A DNA stretch of 64,000 nucleotides from Aestuariivirga sp. (GCA_030680855.1 JAUXUN010000057.1:95539-159538); one strand, 5' to 3'; counted from the stretch's first letter, positions 28,874-39,584 are shown. Notes: generated from the sequence alone by a model not told the origin. Program-made: numbers and translations.

Positions 28874-30565
28874 TTAGTCTGGAAGCTCAAGAGGCTTCAG
28901 CGATTCAAATCTGTCGCCGGGTCCCGGATTATTTATGGGGCTTTCACCGCCCAGGTGATGCATGATTCCCCACACCGCGTTGAGCGCCGTTTGCACCGCT
29001 CCTTCCACCCAGCCCGGCGTCCACGACACGTCATCGCCCGCAATGAAGATGCCACGTTCCGCCGGCGGCATCTTGTCTTGCATGAAATGGCAATACATTC
29101 GGTGGTTATAGCGGTAGTGGCCCGGCAGCGCGCCTTTGAAGGCGCCCATGAAATTGGGGTCCGATTCCCATGACACCGTGATGGGATCGCCGATGATATG
29201 TTTTTCCAGCGCCAAGTCGGGATAAATCTTCTTCAGCGCATCCAGCGCCAGCGTCACCCGCTTTTCCACCGGCAGCGGCAGCATCTTCATCGCATCACTC
29301 ATCCATGAGTAAGTGAGGCAGATGACGCCCGGCTTGTCGTCGCCATTGTCGAACAGGTAAGTGCCGCGCGTCAGCCGGTCGGTGAGCGTCATGCTCATCA
29401 GGTCCCGCCCCGTATGCGGGTCCTTGTCTTTCCAGAACGGCCGGTCCGTCATCACGAAAGTTTTTGACGATTGCATGTAACGCGTGCGGTCAAGCGCCAT
29501 CCACATTTTCGGCGAAAACAAACTCTCCTCGCATTTCATGTAAGTCGTGAGCAGCCAGCTCTGCAGCGCCACCAGCACCGCGTCGTAAAGTTTGGTATCG
29601 CCCCAGCGGTCCGTCACCGCGATCTTGTCGCCATAGGCCCGGTCGATGCGGGTGACGCCGGGACGTGGCGCGCCGCGATGGAGTGATTCCAGAGTCGTGC
29701 CCTTGGGCCAATGCACTATGTTGGGCGGTGATGTCTTCCAGAGCCCCCGCGGGACCTGCTCGACACCGCCCACGATGTAATTCTGGTTCTCGTCGCAATC
29801 CGTTGCCACCACGCGCAGGATTTCCAGCATGGAATTGGGATAATCCGAGTCCCAGCCGCCAGTGCCAAAGCCCACTTGGCCAAAAACCTCGCGGTATTGA
29901 AAGGGCCGGTCGGCGAAGGCGTAGGAGGTCGCCACAAAATCATAGAAGCTGCGGTCATCCCAGATGGGAATGAGCCTGTCCCAGATTTCCTTCAGCGCCG
30001 CAACATCGCGCTCGCGGATGGCCTGCCGCAGTCCGGAAAGTCCGGCCCCCTCTTCAAGCGCCTTGGACCAGGCCGCACCAATTTCCTTGAACATGGGTGG
30101 CAGGTCAGCAATCTTCTCCACGTAAAGCGTCTTGCCCTCAAGATCGATCACCGTTTAAGGCGTGGCCGGCGACAGGGGATTGGGAAAGGATTTGGACTTC
30201 AATCCCAGCATATTCACATAGTGATAGAAGGCGGTGGAGGACTCCGGAAAGCGCATGCCGCCCAATTCCGCGATAATCCCTTCCGCCCCTTCGAAGGCCT
30301 GCGAGCGCAAGCGCCCGCCAATGCGCGCGGCCTCATAGACCACCGGCTTCAGGCCCATTTTCAGAAGCTCAAATGCCGCCGTCATGCCAGCCATCCCTGC
30401 CCCGATAATGGCCACCTCTTCGCCATGGCGGTGCGCCGGGACTGAGCCGAGCCCTGCCGGGTGCTTGATCCAGTCATCAAAGGCAAAGGGGAAATCCGGG
30501 CCGAAATTCGTGACCGGCCGTGAAACATCCTCGTCGGGAGCAAAAAGATTAGTCGAGGCAGTCAT
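28874..30565 (-). pseudogene. flavin-containing amine oxidase (monoamine/tryptophan 2-monooxygenase-like) interrupted by one in-frame TAA
   Basis: N-terminal EVAIIGAGMAGMTAAFELLKMGLKPVVYEA...NPLSPATP, then TAA at 30155-30157, then TVIDLEGKTLYVEK... to GIFIAGDDVSWTPGWVEGAVQTALNAVWG in the same frame. Confidence 0.82.
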
Positions 30566-30660
30566 GCGCCAGTCTCCGTTTTTCCAACCTTGCCACATAA
30601 AAAACGCCCCGGCCACGGGGAGATTGCGTGAGGGCACCTTGGCCTGTATGAACCCCCGCC

Positions 30661-31617
30661 ATGACCACGATTTTCATAGATGGCGAAGCTGGAACCACCG
30701 GCTTGCAGATCCGCGACCGGCTTAAAAGCCGTGAAGATATTGAGCTTGTCAGCATTGCGCCCGAAAAGCGCAAGGATGCGAACGCGCGCCGCGATCTGCT
30801 GAACAGCGTCAATGTTGCCATCCTCTGCCTGCCCGATGACGCCGCCCGGGAAGCGGTTGGCCTGATCGACGCAAACTCCAAAACCCGCGTCATTGACGCC
30901 TCAACCGCCTACCGGGTTGATCCCGCCTGGACCTATGGCTTTGCCGAGTTGAGCTCCGCCCAGGCCAAAAAAATCGCCGGCGCGGCCCGCGTCTCAAACC
31001 CCGGCTGCTATCCGCAGGGCTTCATCGCCGTGGTGAAGCCCCTGGTTGATGCGGGCGTCCTCTCCGCCGATGCGCTGCTCACCTACAATGCCGTGTCCGG
31101 CTATTCCGGCGGTGGCAAGAAAATGATCGAGGACTATGAAAAGGCGGGCGCCCAGGCCAGCTCCTACATGCCCTATGGCCTGACGCTCAACCACAAGCAC
31201 TTGGCCGAGATGAAGCACTACGCGGGCCTCGCCCATGACGCCATTTTCCAGCCCGTGGTTGGCAATTATGCCCAAGGCATGCTCGGCACCGTTCCCCTCT
31301 TCCTCGCCATGCTGAAGAGGAAAATCAGCAGTGCCAACATCCATGAAATTCTGGCCAATGCCTATGCCGCCAGCACCTTCATTGAGGTGGCCCCCCTTGA
31401 GCCGATTGAACGCTCTCCCGCGGTGGACCCGCAAGCCCTCAATAACACCAACCGCATGCGGCTATGTGTTTTTGGCAATGATGGCCGCGGCCAGGTCTTG
31501 CTAACCTCTATTTACGATAATCTCGGCAAGGGCGCTTCCGGTGCCGCCGTGCAGAATTTGAACCTGATGATCGGCGCCGGTGAAAGTCTCGGCGTTGATC
31601 TGCCTCTCGCAAACTGA
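30661..31617 (+). CDS. argC: N-acetyl-gamma-glutamyl-phosphate reductase
   Basis: 318 aa; [43 protein letters not shown]. Confidence 0.95.
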   Translation: MTTIFIDGEAGTTGLQIRDRLKSREDIELVSIAPEKRKDANARRDLLNSVNVAILCLPDDAAREAVGLIDANSKTRVIDASTAYRVDPAWTYGFAELSSAQAKKIAGAARVSNPGCYPQGFIAVVKPLVDAGVLSADALLTYNAVSGYSGGGKKMIEDYEKAGAQASSYMPYGLTLNHKHLAEMKHYAGLAHDAIFQPVVGNYAQGMLGTVPLFLAMLKRKISSANIHEILANAYAASTFIEVAPLEPIERSPAVDPQALNNTNRMRLCVFGNDGRGQVLLTSIYDNLGKGASGAAVQNLNLMIGAGESLGVDLPLAN

Positions 31618-31629
31618 AAGAACGGTGTC

Positions 31630-32235
31630 ATGGAAAAATTTGAAACCTTGAATGGTGTTGCCGCTCCCCTCAACATCGTCAACATCGACACCGACATGAT
31701 CATCCCCAAGCAGTTCCTGAAAACCATCAAGCGCACCGGCCTGGGAAAATCCCTGTTCTACGAAATGCGCTACACGCAAGAAGGCAAGGAACTGCCGGAG
31801 TTTGTCTTGAACAAACAGGCCTACCGCAAGGCGCAGATTCTGGTTGCGGGCGACAATTTCGGCTGCGGCTCATCGCGCGAGCACGCCCCCTGGGCGCTCC
31901 TGGATTTCGGCATCCGCTGCGTGATCTCAACCAGCTTCGCCGACATCTTCTACAACAACTGCTTCAAGAACGGTATTCTGCCCATCGTTGTCTCCCCGGA
32001 GAATTTGAAGAAACTCCTGGACGATGCCGACCGCGGCAGCAACGCCACGCTCACCATAGATCTTCCCAAGCAGGAAATTCGCGGCCCCGACGGCGGCACT
32101 GTGAAATTCGATATCGATCCCTTCCGCAAGCATTGCCTGCTCAATGGCCTTGATGACATCGCCCTCAGCTTGGAGAAGGTCACATCCATCGATGCTTTTG
32201 AAAAAAAGCAGGCAGCCGCCCAGCCCTGGCTTTGA
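31630..32235 (+). CDS. leuD: 3-isopropylmalate dehydratase small subunit
   Basis: 201 aa; [42 protein letters not shown]. Confidence 0.97.
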   Translation: MEKFETLNGVAAPLNIVNIDTDMIIPKQFLKTIKRTGLGKSLFYEMRYTQEGKELPEFVLNKQAYRKAQILVAGDNFGCGSSREHAPWALLDFGIRCVISTSFADIFYNNCFKNGILPIVVSPENLKKLLDDADRGSNATLTIDLPKQEIRGPDGGTVKFDIDPFRKHCLLNGLDDIALSLEKVTSIDAFEKKQAAAQPWL

Positions 32236-32243
32236 TGTAAGAC

Positions 32244-33191
32244 TTGGAGTCGATCCTCACCACCGTACTCCCCGTCTTCGGCCTCATCGTCCTGGGTTAT
32301 GTCTTTGCGCGCCTGAAGCTTCTGGATAGCGCAACCGCCCGGGGTCTCACCCTGTTCGTCTTCATGCTCGCCATTCCGGCCCTTCTGTTTCGTACTGTCG
32401 CCCTGATGAAGCCGCTGGACGCCATGCCCTTTGGCCTCTGGCTTGCCTTTTTTGGCGGGCTTGCCGTCACCTGGGTTCTGACAACGCTCATTTCACAAAA
32501 ATTCGATAGCCTTGCAGCATCGGGAGGTGCGGCTGCCGCCATGGCGGTTGGCTTCGGCAATGTGGCGTTGCTCGGAACGCCGCTGGCCCTTGCCTATTAT
32601 GGCGAGGAGGCCGTCATTCCCCTTGGCCTCATCATCTCCATCCATGCACCCATTCTCTGGTTTGCGGCAACCTTCCAGCGCGAGCTTGCCCGCCACAGCG
32701 AAACCATTTCATACCGGCGCCTTGGCCGTGAACTTTTCTGGAGCCTTGCCGGCAACGCCATCGTGCTGGCCCTTGCGGCGGCAGCGCTTTGGCGGCTCAC
32801 CGGCCTTGGCCTTCATCCTGTTGTCGACCGCATGCTCGCCATGCTCTCCGATGCCAGCATCCCCACCGCCCTCTTTGCCTTGGGCCTGTCGCTCGCCACC
32901 TATTCCCTGCGCGGCCAGTGGAGCGGCATGGCCGTGCTGATTGTCATGAAGATGATGCTGATGCCCCTGCTGGTATTTCTGGCCTTGCATTACCTCGTGT
33001 CCGTACCGCCGCTCTGGGCCAAGGTCGCTGTCCTCCTGGCGGCCATGCCGACCGGGGCCAACGCCTTCCTTTTTGCCCATCGCAATGAGGAATCGGTCGC
33101 CGCCGTTTCAGCCGCAATCGCCCTGGGAACGGGCCTAGCGGCCATTACCGTGTCGATTCTGCTTTACTGGATGGATTCCGGCGCAATCTAG
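32244..33191 (+). CDS. AEC family transporter
   Basis: 315 aa polytopic membrane protein; VLPVFGLIVLGYVFARLKLL, MPTGANAFLFA. Confidence 0.88.
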   Translation: MESILTTVLPVFGLIVLGYVFARLKLLDSATARGLTLFVFMLAIPALLFRTVALMKPLDAMPFGLWLAFFGGLAVTWVLTTLISQKFDSLAASGGAAAAMAVGFGNVALLGTPLALAYYGEEAVIPLGLIISIHAPILWFAATFQRELARHSETISYRRLGRELFWSLAGNAIVLALAAAALWRLTGLGLHPVVDRMLAMLSDASIPTALFALGLSLATYSLRGQWSGMAVLIVMKMMLMPLLVFLALHYLVSVPPLWAKVAVLLAAMPTGANAFLFAHRNEESVAAVSAAIALGTGLAAITVSILLYWMDSGAI

Positions 33192-34219
33192 CGCGGGATC
33201 AAAGCCCAATAATCCAGTTCCAGAATAACACCGGGCTTTTCTGCTGTTCCGTCTTCAACCGGAAATTCGGAGCAAGGCAAATCACGTGTCGCCCGCGTGA
33301 CGATACGCAAGGCGCCGACATCGCCTTGCACCGCCTTGTCCATGATTTCCGACCAGGCAAACACCGTTCCGCCCGCAAACAGCGGCGCAACATGGCGGCC
33401 CCCATTGATGCCGGCGATACGGAACGCATTGGCCAAACCGTTGAAGCTCAGGGCCCGCGCCAGTGAAATGACATGGCCGCCATAAATCAGGCGGCGGCCG
33501 AACCTTCCGCCCTGCTCCGCAAACTGGTTGAAATGCACCCGCGCCGTATTCTGGTAAAGACGTGTGGCAAGCTGATGTTCGGCTTCCTCCACCGTCATGC
33601 CGTCAAGATGATCAATCTTTTCACCGGCCGCATAATCATCAAAACGGTGCGGCGACCCGGACTGGGCAAAATCCCATTTCGCTGAATTCAAACGCGGCAT
33701 CCCAGCCTTGATGCTGGCAACCTTATTAAGTTCCGGCACAACAGCTGCAGGTGCTGCCGATTTTTCATCGCGCTTGCGCACCATCACCCAGCGCACGAAG
33801 CTCAGAACGTCTTCGCCTCTCTGGTTGACCCCTTTGCTCCGCACATACACCGTGCCGGTCTTTCCATTGGAATTTTCCTTGAGGCCAATGACCTCGGACC
33901 GTGCCGACAGCGTATCCCTCGCATAGACGGGAGTGGAGAACACGCATTCCGCGTAACCCAGGTTGGCAATGGCGTTCAGCGATATGTCCGGCACTGTCTT
34001 GCCGAACACTGTGTTGAAAACCAGAAGGTCATCCATCGGCGACGCCGGATATCCAATTGCCCTGGCGAACTCATCGGAACTCTGGACCGCGAAACGCGAG
34101 CCATAAAGTGCCGCGTAAAGCGCCCGGTCGCCATCATTCAGGGTACGCGGTGTCGCATGGACAATTTTTTGTCCAGGGCTGAAATCCTCAAAGAAATTGC
34201 CGACGACGGTCTTGCTCAT
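33188..34219 (-). CDS. mch: MaoC family dehydratase, likely mesaconyl-CoA hydratase
   Basis: 343 aa; NFFEDFSPGQKIVHATPRTLNDGDRALYAALYGSRFAVQSSDEFA and internal MaoC repeat, as in ethylmalonyl-CoA pathway Mch proteins. Confidence 0.82.
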   Translation of the reverse strand: MSKTVVGNFFEDFSPGQKIVHATPRTLNDGDRALYAALYGSRFAVQSSDEFARAIGYPASPMDDLLVFNTVFGKTVPDISLNAIANLGYAECVFSTPVYARDTLSARSEVIGLKENSNGKTGTVYVRSKGVNQRGEDVLSFVRWVMVRKRDEKSAAPAAVVPELNKVASIKAGMPRLNSAKWDFAQSGSPHRFDDYAAGEKIDHLDGMTVEEAEHQLATRLYQNTARVHFNQFAEQGGRFGRRLIYGGHVISLARALSFNGLANAFRIAGINGGRHVAPLFAGGTVFAWSEIMDKAVQGDVGALRIVTRATRDLPCSEFPVEDGTAEKPGVILELDYWALIPR

Positions 34220-34311
34220 CCCCTCTGCTTAGCCACAGAAATAAAATAAGTGAAGCCCGCTCATCCGCAGGCACTTGTGAGCAGGTCCGGGATTGGGCAG
34301 AATGTTTTGTC

Positions 34312-35484
34312 ATGGAACATGTCGATGTAGCGATTGTGGGCGGCGGCGTTGTTGGAAGTGCCGCCGCCTACTACCTCAAAAAGCACGGATTTTCAGGTTC
34401 AATTGCCATCATCGAGAAAGACACGACCTATCAGTTTGGTTGCACCGGAAGGTCATTGGGGGGCCTCCGCCAGCAGTTTTCAACCCCGGAGAATATCGAG
34501 CTTTCCAAGTTCGGCCTCAGGCTCATGCGAAACCTCAAGCAGGAATTCGGGCCGGAGGCCGATGTGAGTTTCCACGAGAACGGCTACCTCATCATGGCTT
34601 CGCCAGAAGGCCTTCCCATCCTTGAAGAAAATCACCGCATCCAGCTGGCCAATGGCGCTGACAACGTCATCCTCAGGGGTGCTGACCTCACCGCACGGTT
34701 TTCCTGGCTGATGGGCGATGGCGTGGCGGGCGGCTGCTTCGGATTGTCCGGCGAAGGCTGGCTCGATCCCTATTCCCTGATGACGCTCCTGCGCAAGGCA
34801 GCGGTTTCCCGAGGCGTCAAGATCATCGCCCATGAACTCACGGGCGTAAGCAGCGCCGCTGACAGGATAATCTCCATCACCCTGTCGAGTGGCGAAACCC
34901 TGTCCTGTTCCCATCTGGTGAATGCTGCCGGAACCGGTGCCGGCCATGTGGCGGATCTTGCAAACATCGCCTTGCCCGTGGGCCCCCGCAAGCGCTACGT
35001 CTATCTCCTGGATTGCCCCCAGGCCGGCGAGGCGCTGCATGGCGCGCCGCTCACCGTTGATCCCAGTGGCATTTACTTCCGCCCCGAGGGGCGCAATTTT
35101 CTCTGCGGCCTCTCGCCGGAGGAGCACGAAGAGCCGGCGGAGATGAATTGGGAGGTTGATTATTCCTGGTTCGAGGAGCGCATCTGGGCCCAGCTTGCCG
35201 AACGCGTGCCGCAGTTTGAAACCATCAAGGTGATCAACGCCTGGGTCGGCCAGTATGACTACAATGCGCTGGATCAGAACGCGATTATCGGCCCCCATCC
35301 CCGCATCGGAAATTTTTATTTTGCCAACGGCTTTTCCGGCCATGGCCTGCAGCAAGGCCCAGCGGTCGGAAATGCCATCGCCGAACTCATCATCCATGGC
35401 GCTTACCGCACCATTGATCTCGCCCGCCTCGGCTACGGCCGCGTGGCCCGCAACGAGCCTCTGTTTGAAAAAAACGTCATCTGA
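34312..35484 (+). CDS. FAD-dependent oxidoreductase (DAO family)
   Basis: 390 aa; VDVAIVGGGVVGSAAAYYLKKHGFSG dinucleotide-binding motif; NGFSGHGLQQGPAVGNAIAELI. Confidence 0.9.
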   Translation: MEHVDVAIVGGGVVGSAAAYYLKKHGFSGSIAIIEKDTTYQFGCTGRSLGGLRQQFSTPENIELSKFGLRLMRNLKQEFGPEADVSFHENGYLIMASPEGLPILEENHRIQLANGADNVILRGADLTARFSWLMGDGVAGGCFGLSGEGWLDPYSLMTLLRKAAVSRGVKIIAHELTGVSSAADRIISITLSSGETLSCSHLVNAAGTGAGHVADLANIALPVGPRKRYVYLLDCPQAGEALHGAPLTVDPSGIYFRPEGRNFLCGLSPEEHEEPAEMNWEVDYSWFEERIWAQLAERVPQFETIKVINAWVGQYDYNALDQNAIIGPHPRIGNFYFANGFSGHGLQQGPAVGNAIAELIIHGAYRTIDLARLGYGRVARNEPLFEKNVI

Positions 35485-36278
35485 TGCCACGCCAGATTCT
35501 CAGCATCTCCTCGCAAGTGGCTTACGGACCCGTGGGAAACTCGGCTTCTGTTCCAGCACTCCAGGCGGCGGGCTTCACCGTATCGCAAGTTCCTACCATC
35601 ATCCTCTCCAATCATCCCGGCCTCGGCAAACCTTCCGGTGTAAAACTGCTCGCCACGGAACTTGAGGCCATCCTGAAATCATTGGTTGCACTTGGAGTCC
35701 TTGATACCTGCGTGGGCGTGATGACCGGCTATTTCGCCAGCGCCGACCAGATCAAGGTGGCCGCTTCCTTCATTCGCAAGATGAAAGATAAAAATCCGTC
35801 ACTCTACGTGCTTGTCGATCCCGTGCTGGGCGATGACGGCAGTCTCTATGTCTCGAACGAAGTCGCCAATGCCATCCGCGATGACTTGTTGCCTTTGGCG
35901 TCCTGCATCACCCCCAATTGCTTTGAACTGGGCTGGCTCACGGGCAAACCCGTTTCCAACAAAGCAGAGGTCCTGCTTGCGGCGGCAGCTTTTCCTTACA
36001 AGGAAATCCTTGCAACCTCAATTCCTCTCGATGCTAACAATCTCGCATCTCTTGCGATCACCGGAAGCGAATATGCGGAAACGAGCACGACAATAAGACC
36101 AGCCGTGCCCTACGGCACCGGGGATTTTCTGGCGGGCCTTTATTTCGCGGCCCGCCTCAATGGCTTTGAATCACGCGAAGCCCTGAAACTTTCCGCAGGG
36201 ATTCTGGACTCTGCTATCTCCCGCAGCCTTGGCGAGCCCTGCCTCGACATCATCGGAGCCCTGCACACCCCATCATGA
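35484..36278 (+). CDS. pdxY: pyridoxal kinase-like protein
   Basis: 264 aa; ILSISSQVAYGPVGNSASVPALQAAGFTVSQVPTIILSNHPG, VDPVLGDDGSLY, TPNCFELGWLTG, YGTGDFLAGL. Confidence 0.88.
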   Translation: MPRQILSISSQVAYGPVGNSASVPALQAAGFTVSQVPTIILSNHPGLGKPSGVKLLATELEAILKSLVALGVLDTCVGVMTGYFASADQIKVAASFIRKMKDKNPSLYVLVDPVLGDDGSLYVSNEVANAIRDDLLPLASCITPNCFELGWLTGKPVSNKAEVLLAAAAFPYKEILATSIPLDANNLASLAITGSEYAETSTTIRPAVPYGTGDFLAGLYFAARLNGFESREALKLSAGILDSAISRSLGEPCLDIIGALHTPS

Positions 36279-37216
36279 CAATCACGCGCGCCACTATTGC
36301 TCAAGCGGCAACCCGCATAGCGCCCTTCATCCGCCGGACTCCGGTAATGGATATCGTCCTGCCCGGCCTTGAAAACCCGGTTTGCCTCAAGCTTGAACTT
36401 TTCCAGCACACCGGCAGCTTCAAACCGCGCGGTGCCTTCACCAATCTTGTCGGCGCGAAAATTCCCAAGGCCGGTGTGGCCGCCGCATCTGGCGGCAATC
36501 ATGGCGCGGCAGTTGCCTATGCCGCAAATGTCCTCGGCATCAAAGCCCGCATTTTCGTGCCCACCATTTCTTCTCCGGCCAAGGTCGCCCGCATTGCCGG
36601 CTATGGTGCCACCATTGTGCGGCAGGGCGCCAACTATCAGGCGGCCCTGGCGCTGTGCCAGGACTATGTCCGTGAAAGCGGTGCCATGAACATTCACGCC
36701 TATGACATGGAAGCAACCCTCGCGGGCCAGGGCACCTTGGGCCGCGAGCTTGAGGAGCAGGCTCCGGACCTGGATAAAATCCTTGTGGCCGTGGGCGGAG
36801 GCGGCCTGATCGGCGGCATCACCAGCTGGTATCAGTCGAAATCAAAAATCATCGGCGTCGAACCTGAAACCTGCAATTGCCTGCATGCCGCCCTCGCCGC
36901 AGGCAGCGCGGTCACCGTCAAGCCTTCGGGCCTTGCCACCGACAGTTTGGGCGCAAGCGCGGCCGGTTCCCTCATGTTCCCCATCGCGCAAAAATTTGTG
37001 GGCCACGTCGCCCTTGTCACCGACGAAGACATCCGGAACGCCCAGCGCTGGCTCTGGACCCATGCGCAGATCATAGCCGAGCCCGGCGGTGCCACGGCCC
37101 TCGCCGCCCTGCTTTCGGGAAGCTACAGGCCGGCAAAGGGCGAGCGTGCTGGCGTCATTGTCTGTGGCGCCAACACGCCGCTTGCAACCTTCAACGAGCT
37201 CTTCGCCACGGCTTAA
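36275..37216 (+). CDS. PLP-dependent serine/threonine dehydratase-like protein
   Basis: 313 aa; LELFQHTGSFKPRGAF (PLP Lys), AASGGNHGAAVAYAA, VAVGGGGLIGG. Confidence 0.9.
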   Translation: MTITRATIAQAATRIAPFIRRTPVMDIVLPGLENPVCLKLELFQHTGSFKPRGAFTNLVGAKIPKAGVAAASGGNHGAAVAYAANVLGIKARIFVPTISSPAKVARIAGYGATIVRQGANYQAALALCQDYVRESGAMNIHAYDMEATLAGQGTLGRELEEQAPDLDKILVAVGGGGLIGGITSWYQSKSKIIGVEPETCNCLHAALAAGSAVTVKPSGLATDSLGASAAGSLMFPIAQKFVGHVALVTDEDIRNAQRWLWTHAQIIAEPGGATALAALLSGSYRPAKGERAGVIVCGANTPLATFNELFATA

Positions 37217-37413
37217 AGAATCCGGTTGCGGTGCATGACGTTCATGAGCTGCGCATGCTCCCGCGCCAGCCGGAGTTCAGACAGCATCCGGCTCAGCTCG
37301 CGCGGGTTCATCTCGGAATTGGGCGGATGGCTGCGCCTGAGGTTGATCTTCCTGGCATAGTCTTTGGCTTCGACAAGCATGGAAACAAACAGGTTTGATT
37401 TAAGCGAAAACAT
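37213..37413 (-). CDS. small hypothetical protein (66 aa)
   Basis: MFSLKSNLFVSMLVEAKDYARKINLRRSHPPNSEMNPRELSRMLSELRLAREHAQLMNVMHRNRIL with SD gggag before ATG. Confidence 0.6.
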   Translation of the reverse strand: MFSLKSNLFVSMLVEAKDYARKINLRRSHPPNSEMNPRELSRMLSELRLAREHAQLMNVMHRNRIL

Positions 37414-37586
37414 AGGATTCTCCCTCGCCAGACGCGCATGAATCGCGGGCGAAAATGAGCCACGGCTTCAAAGACGTAAGCAAATACGCTTCAGAAAACC
37501 TGGCAGTTAAATGATGATTTGATTAAGTTGCGCCTCTGGCGCGTGCAACGCTATCTACCGAGGCCCAAGCCTCGACAGCCCGGGGA

Positions 37587-37613
37587 TCAGCAGCGCGAAA
37601 AATTCCTTGTCAT
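37587..37613 (-). CDS. putative 8-aa leader peptide MTRNFSRC
   Basis: aaagggagatcgacATGACAAGGAATTTTTCGCGCTGCTGA; good SD and spacing, followed by hairpins and then the 66-aa ORF. Confidence 0.35.
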   Translation of the reverse strand: MTRNFSRC

Positions 37614-37718
37614 GTCGATCTCCCTTTCAGTTACAACCTGTGGGCCTCATACGCGAGCGCGTTGAATCTGAAAAGAGCTATTCTGAAAAATAGTGAGCAC
37701 TGTGGCAGGGCGGACACA

Positions 37719-39584
37719 TTATCGCGCAAAGGCCCGCGTCAGCACATTCGCCATGCGCCGTGAAAAGCCCGCCGGATCGCTCACTGGCTCACCTTCGAGA
37801 ACATGGGCCTGATCCAATAGAAGCCGCGCCGCGTCGGCAATTTCAGGCGACGAAGCGCCAGCATCCGCCACCGCAGCCAGGGCTACGATAAGCGGATGGC
37901 CCGCGTTTATTTCCAGAACCGGAGCGCTCACATTCACTCCTGAATCCTTCTGGCGCGCCAGAAGCTTTTCCAGGGTGCGGTCTAATTCACCATCGGCAAC
38001 TAGGCAAACGGCACTGTCCGTCAACCGCGTCGAACTGCGCACATCCCTCACCTTGTCGCCGAGCGCTTCTTTCATTGCAGCGATGAGCTTGGCCGTTGCC
38101 GATTCCTGCACCTCATTTTTGGCGGGCGCATCCTTCACCGCAATCAAATCCAGATCAGCCGTCCCCTGCGTGACCGATTTGAACGGCTTGCCGTCAAAGC
38201 CCATGGCCGTGCGCACCCAGAAGGAATCAACCGGATCAATGAAGAGCAGCACTTCAACATCCCTGGCCTTGTAGCCTTCAAGCTGCGGGCTGGCCGCCGC
38301 CTTCACCGCGTCCTCGCCAGCAAGATAATAGATTGCCGTCTGGTTCTCCTTCAGCCCCGCCACATAATCTTTTAAACTAACCGAAGCATTCTTCGTCGAT
38401 CTGAACCGCGCGAACTCGAACAGCTGGTCGCGGTGCTCCATGTCTTCATAGAGCCCTTCCTTGATCACCGGGCCGAAGATCTCCCACATCTTCAGGAATT
38501 TTTCCGGGTCGCTTTCGGAAAACCTCTTGATCTCGCTCAGCACTTTATTGGTGACCGCCTTGCGAATCGCCGCGACTTGCGGATTGTGCTGCAGCATTTC
38601 GCGCGAAAGATTGAGCGGCATGTCCTCTGAATCAATCACGCCGCGCACGAAGCGCAGGTATGGTGGCAAAAGCTGCGCATCATCGGCAATGTAAACCCGC
38701 TTCACATAAAGCTTCTGCCGGCCCCTGCGCTCCGGGTCATAGAGATCAAAGGGTCGCTCGGCAGGCACATAGAGAAGCACCGTGTATTCATGCCGTCCCT
38801 CGGCCCGGTAATGAATGGTCATCGCCGGATCGGAATAGCTCCCCGAAACATGGCCGAAGAACTCCTTGTGCTGCTCCGCCGTGACCTCGGCCTTGGGCCG
38901 CGTCCAGATGGCATTGGCCGTGTTGATTTGTTTGGCCGCTTCGCTGCCTTCAGCCAGCATGATCGGATGGCCGATATGGTCGGAATAGGCCCGCACCACC
39001 TGTTCGATTTTCCAGCCCTCGAGAAATTCAAGCGCCTCATCCTTGAGATGGAGCACGATTGCGGTGCCGCGCGGCCCCTTCTCCGCCGGAACCACCGTAA
39101 ACGTGCCCAGCCCTTCCGAGGCCCAAGTGAAGGATTCCTCGGTTCCGGCCTTGCGCGAAGTGACCTCCACCCGGTTTGCCACGATAAAGGCAGAATAGAA
39201 GCCAACCCCGAACTGGCCGATGAGATTGACCCCCTGGCCCGCCTTTTCCACAAAGGCCTGGGTGCCGGATTTGGCGATGGTGCCCAGATTGTCGATAAGC
39301 TCGTCCTCGCCCATGCCGATGCCGCTGTCGGCGACGGTGAGCGTCCTGGCCGCCTTGTCGGCGGAGATGATGATGTTGAGCAGCGGCGCGTCTTCGATAA
39401 GACCAGGCGCGGCAATGGCCTCATAGCGCAGCTTGTCCAGCGCATCAGCCGCATTGGAAATCAGTTCACGCAGGAATACATCCCGGTCGGAATAAACCGA
39501 ATGCACCATGAGCTGCAGAAGCTTGGCCACTTCCGCCTGGAATACGTGGGATTCCGTCTTTGGTTTTTTCGCCGCTTTCGCCAT
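37719..39584 (-). CDS. htpG: molecular chaperone HtpG
   Basis: Starts MAKAAKKPKTESHVFQAEVAKLLQLMVHSVYSDRDVFLRELISNAADALDKLRYEA; SD gagggg before ATG at 39584. Confidence 0.97.
   Translation of the reverse strand: MAKAAKKPKTESHVFQAEVAKLLQLMVHSVYSDRDVFLRELISNAADALDKLRYEAIAAPGLIEDAPLLNIIISADKAARTLTVADSGIGMGEDELIDNLGTIAKSGTQAFVEKAGQGVNLIGQFGVGFYSAFIVANRVEVTSRKAGTEESFTWASEGLGTFTVVPAEKGPRGTAIVLHLKDEALEFLEGWKIEQVVRAYSDHIGHPIMLAEGSEAAKQINTANAIWTRPKAEVTAEQHKEFFGHVSGSYSDPAMTIHYRAEGRHEYTVLLYVPAERPFDLYDPERRGRQKLYVKRVYIADDAQLLPPYLRFVRGVIDSEDMPLNLSREMLQHNPQVAAIRKAVTNKVLSEIKRFSESDPEKFLKMWEIFGPVIKEGLYEDMEHRDQLFEFARFRSTKNASVSLKDYVAGLKENQTAIYYLAGEDAVKAAASPQLEGYKARDVEVLLFIDPVDSFWVRTAMGFDGKPFKSVTQGTADLDLIAVKDAPAKNEVQESATAKLIAAMKEALGDKVRDVRSSTRLTDSAVCLVADGELDRTLEKLLARQKDSGVNVSAPVLEINAGHPLIVALAAVADAGASSPEIADAARLLLDQAHVLEGEPVSDPAGFSRRMANVLTRAFAR

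Noticed and set aside
30155-33191. Auxin metabolism module (amine oxidase plus 'auxin efflux carrier' AEC transporter)
   Set aside because: The AEC name does not imply auxin transport in bacteria, argC and leuD lie between, and the oxidase is interrupted; association unsupported.
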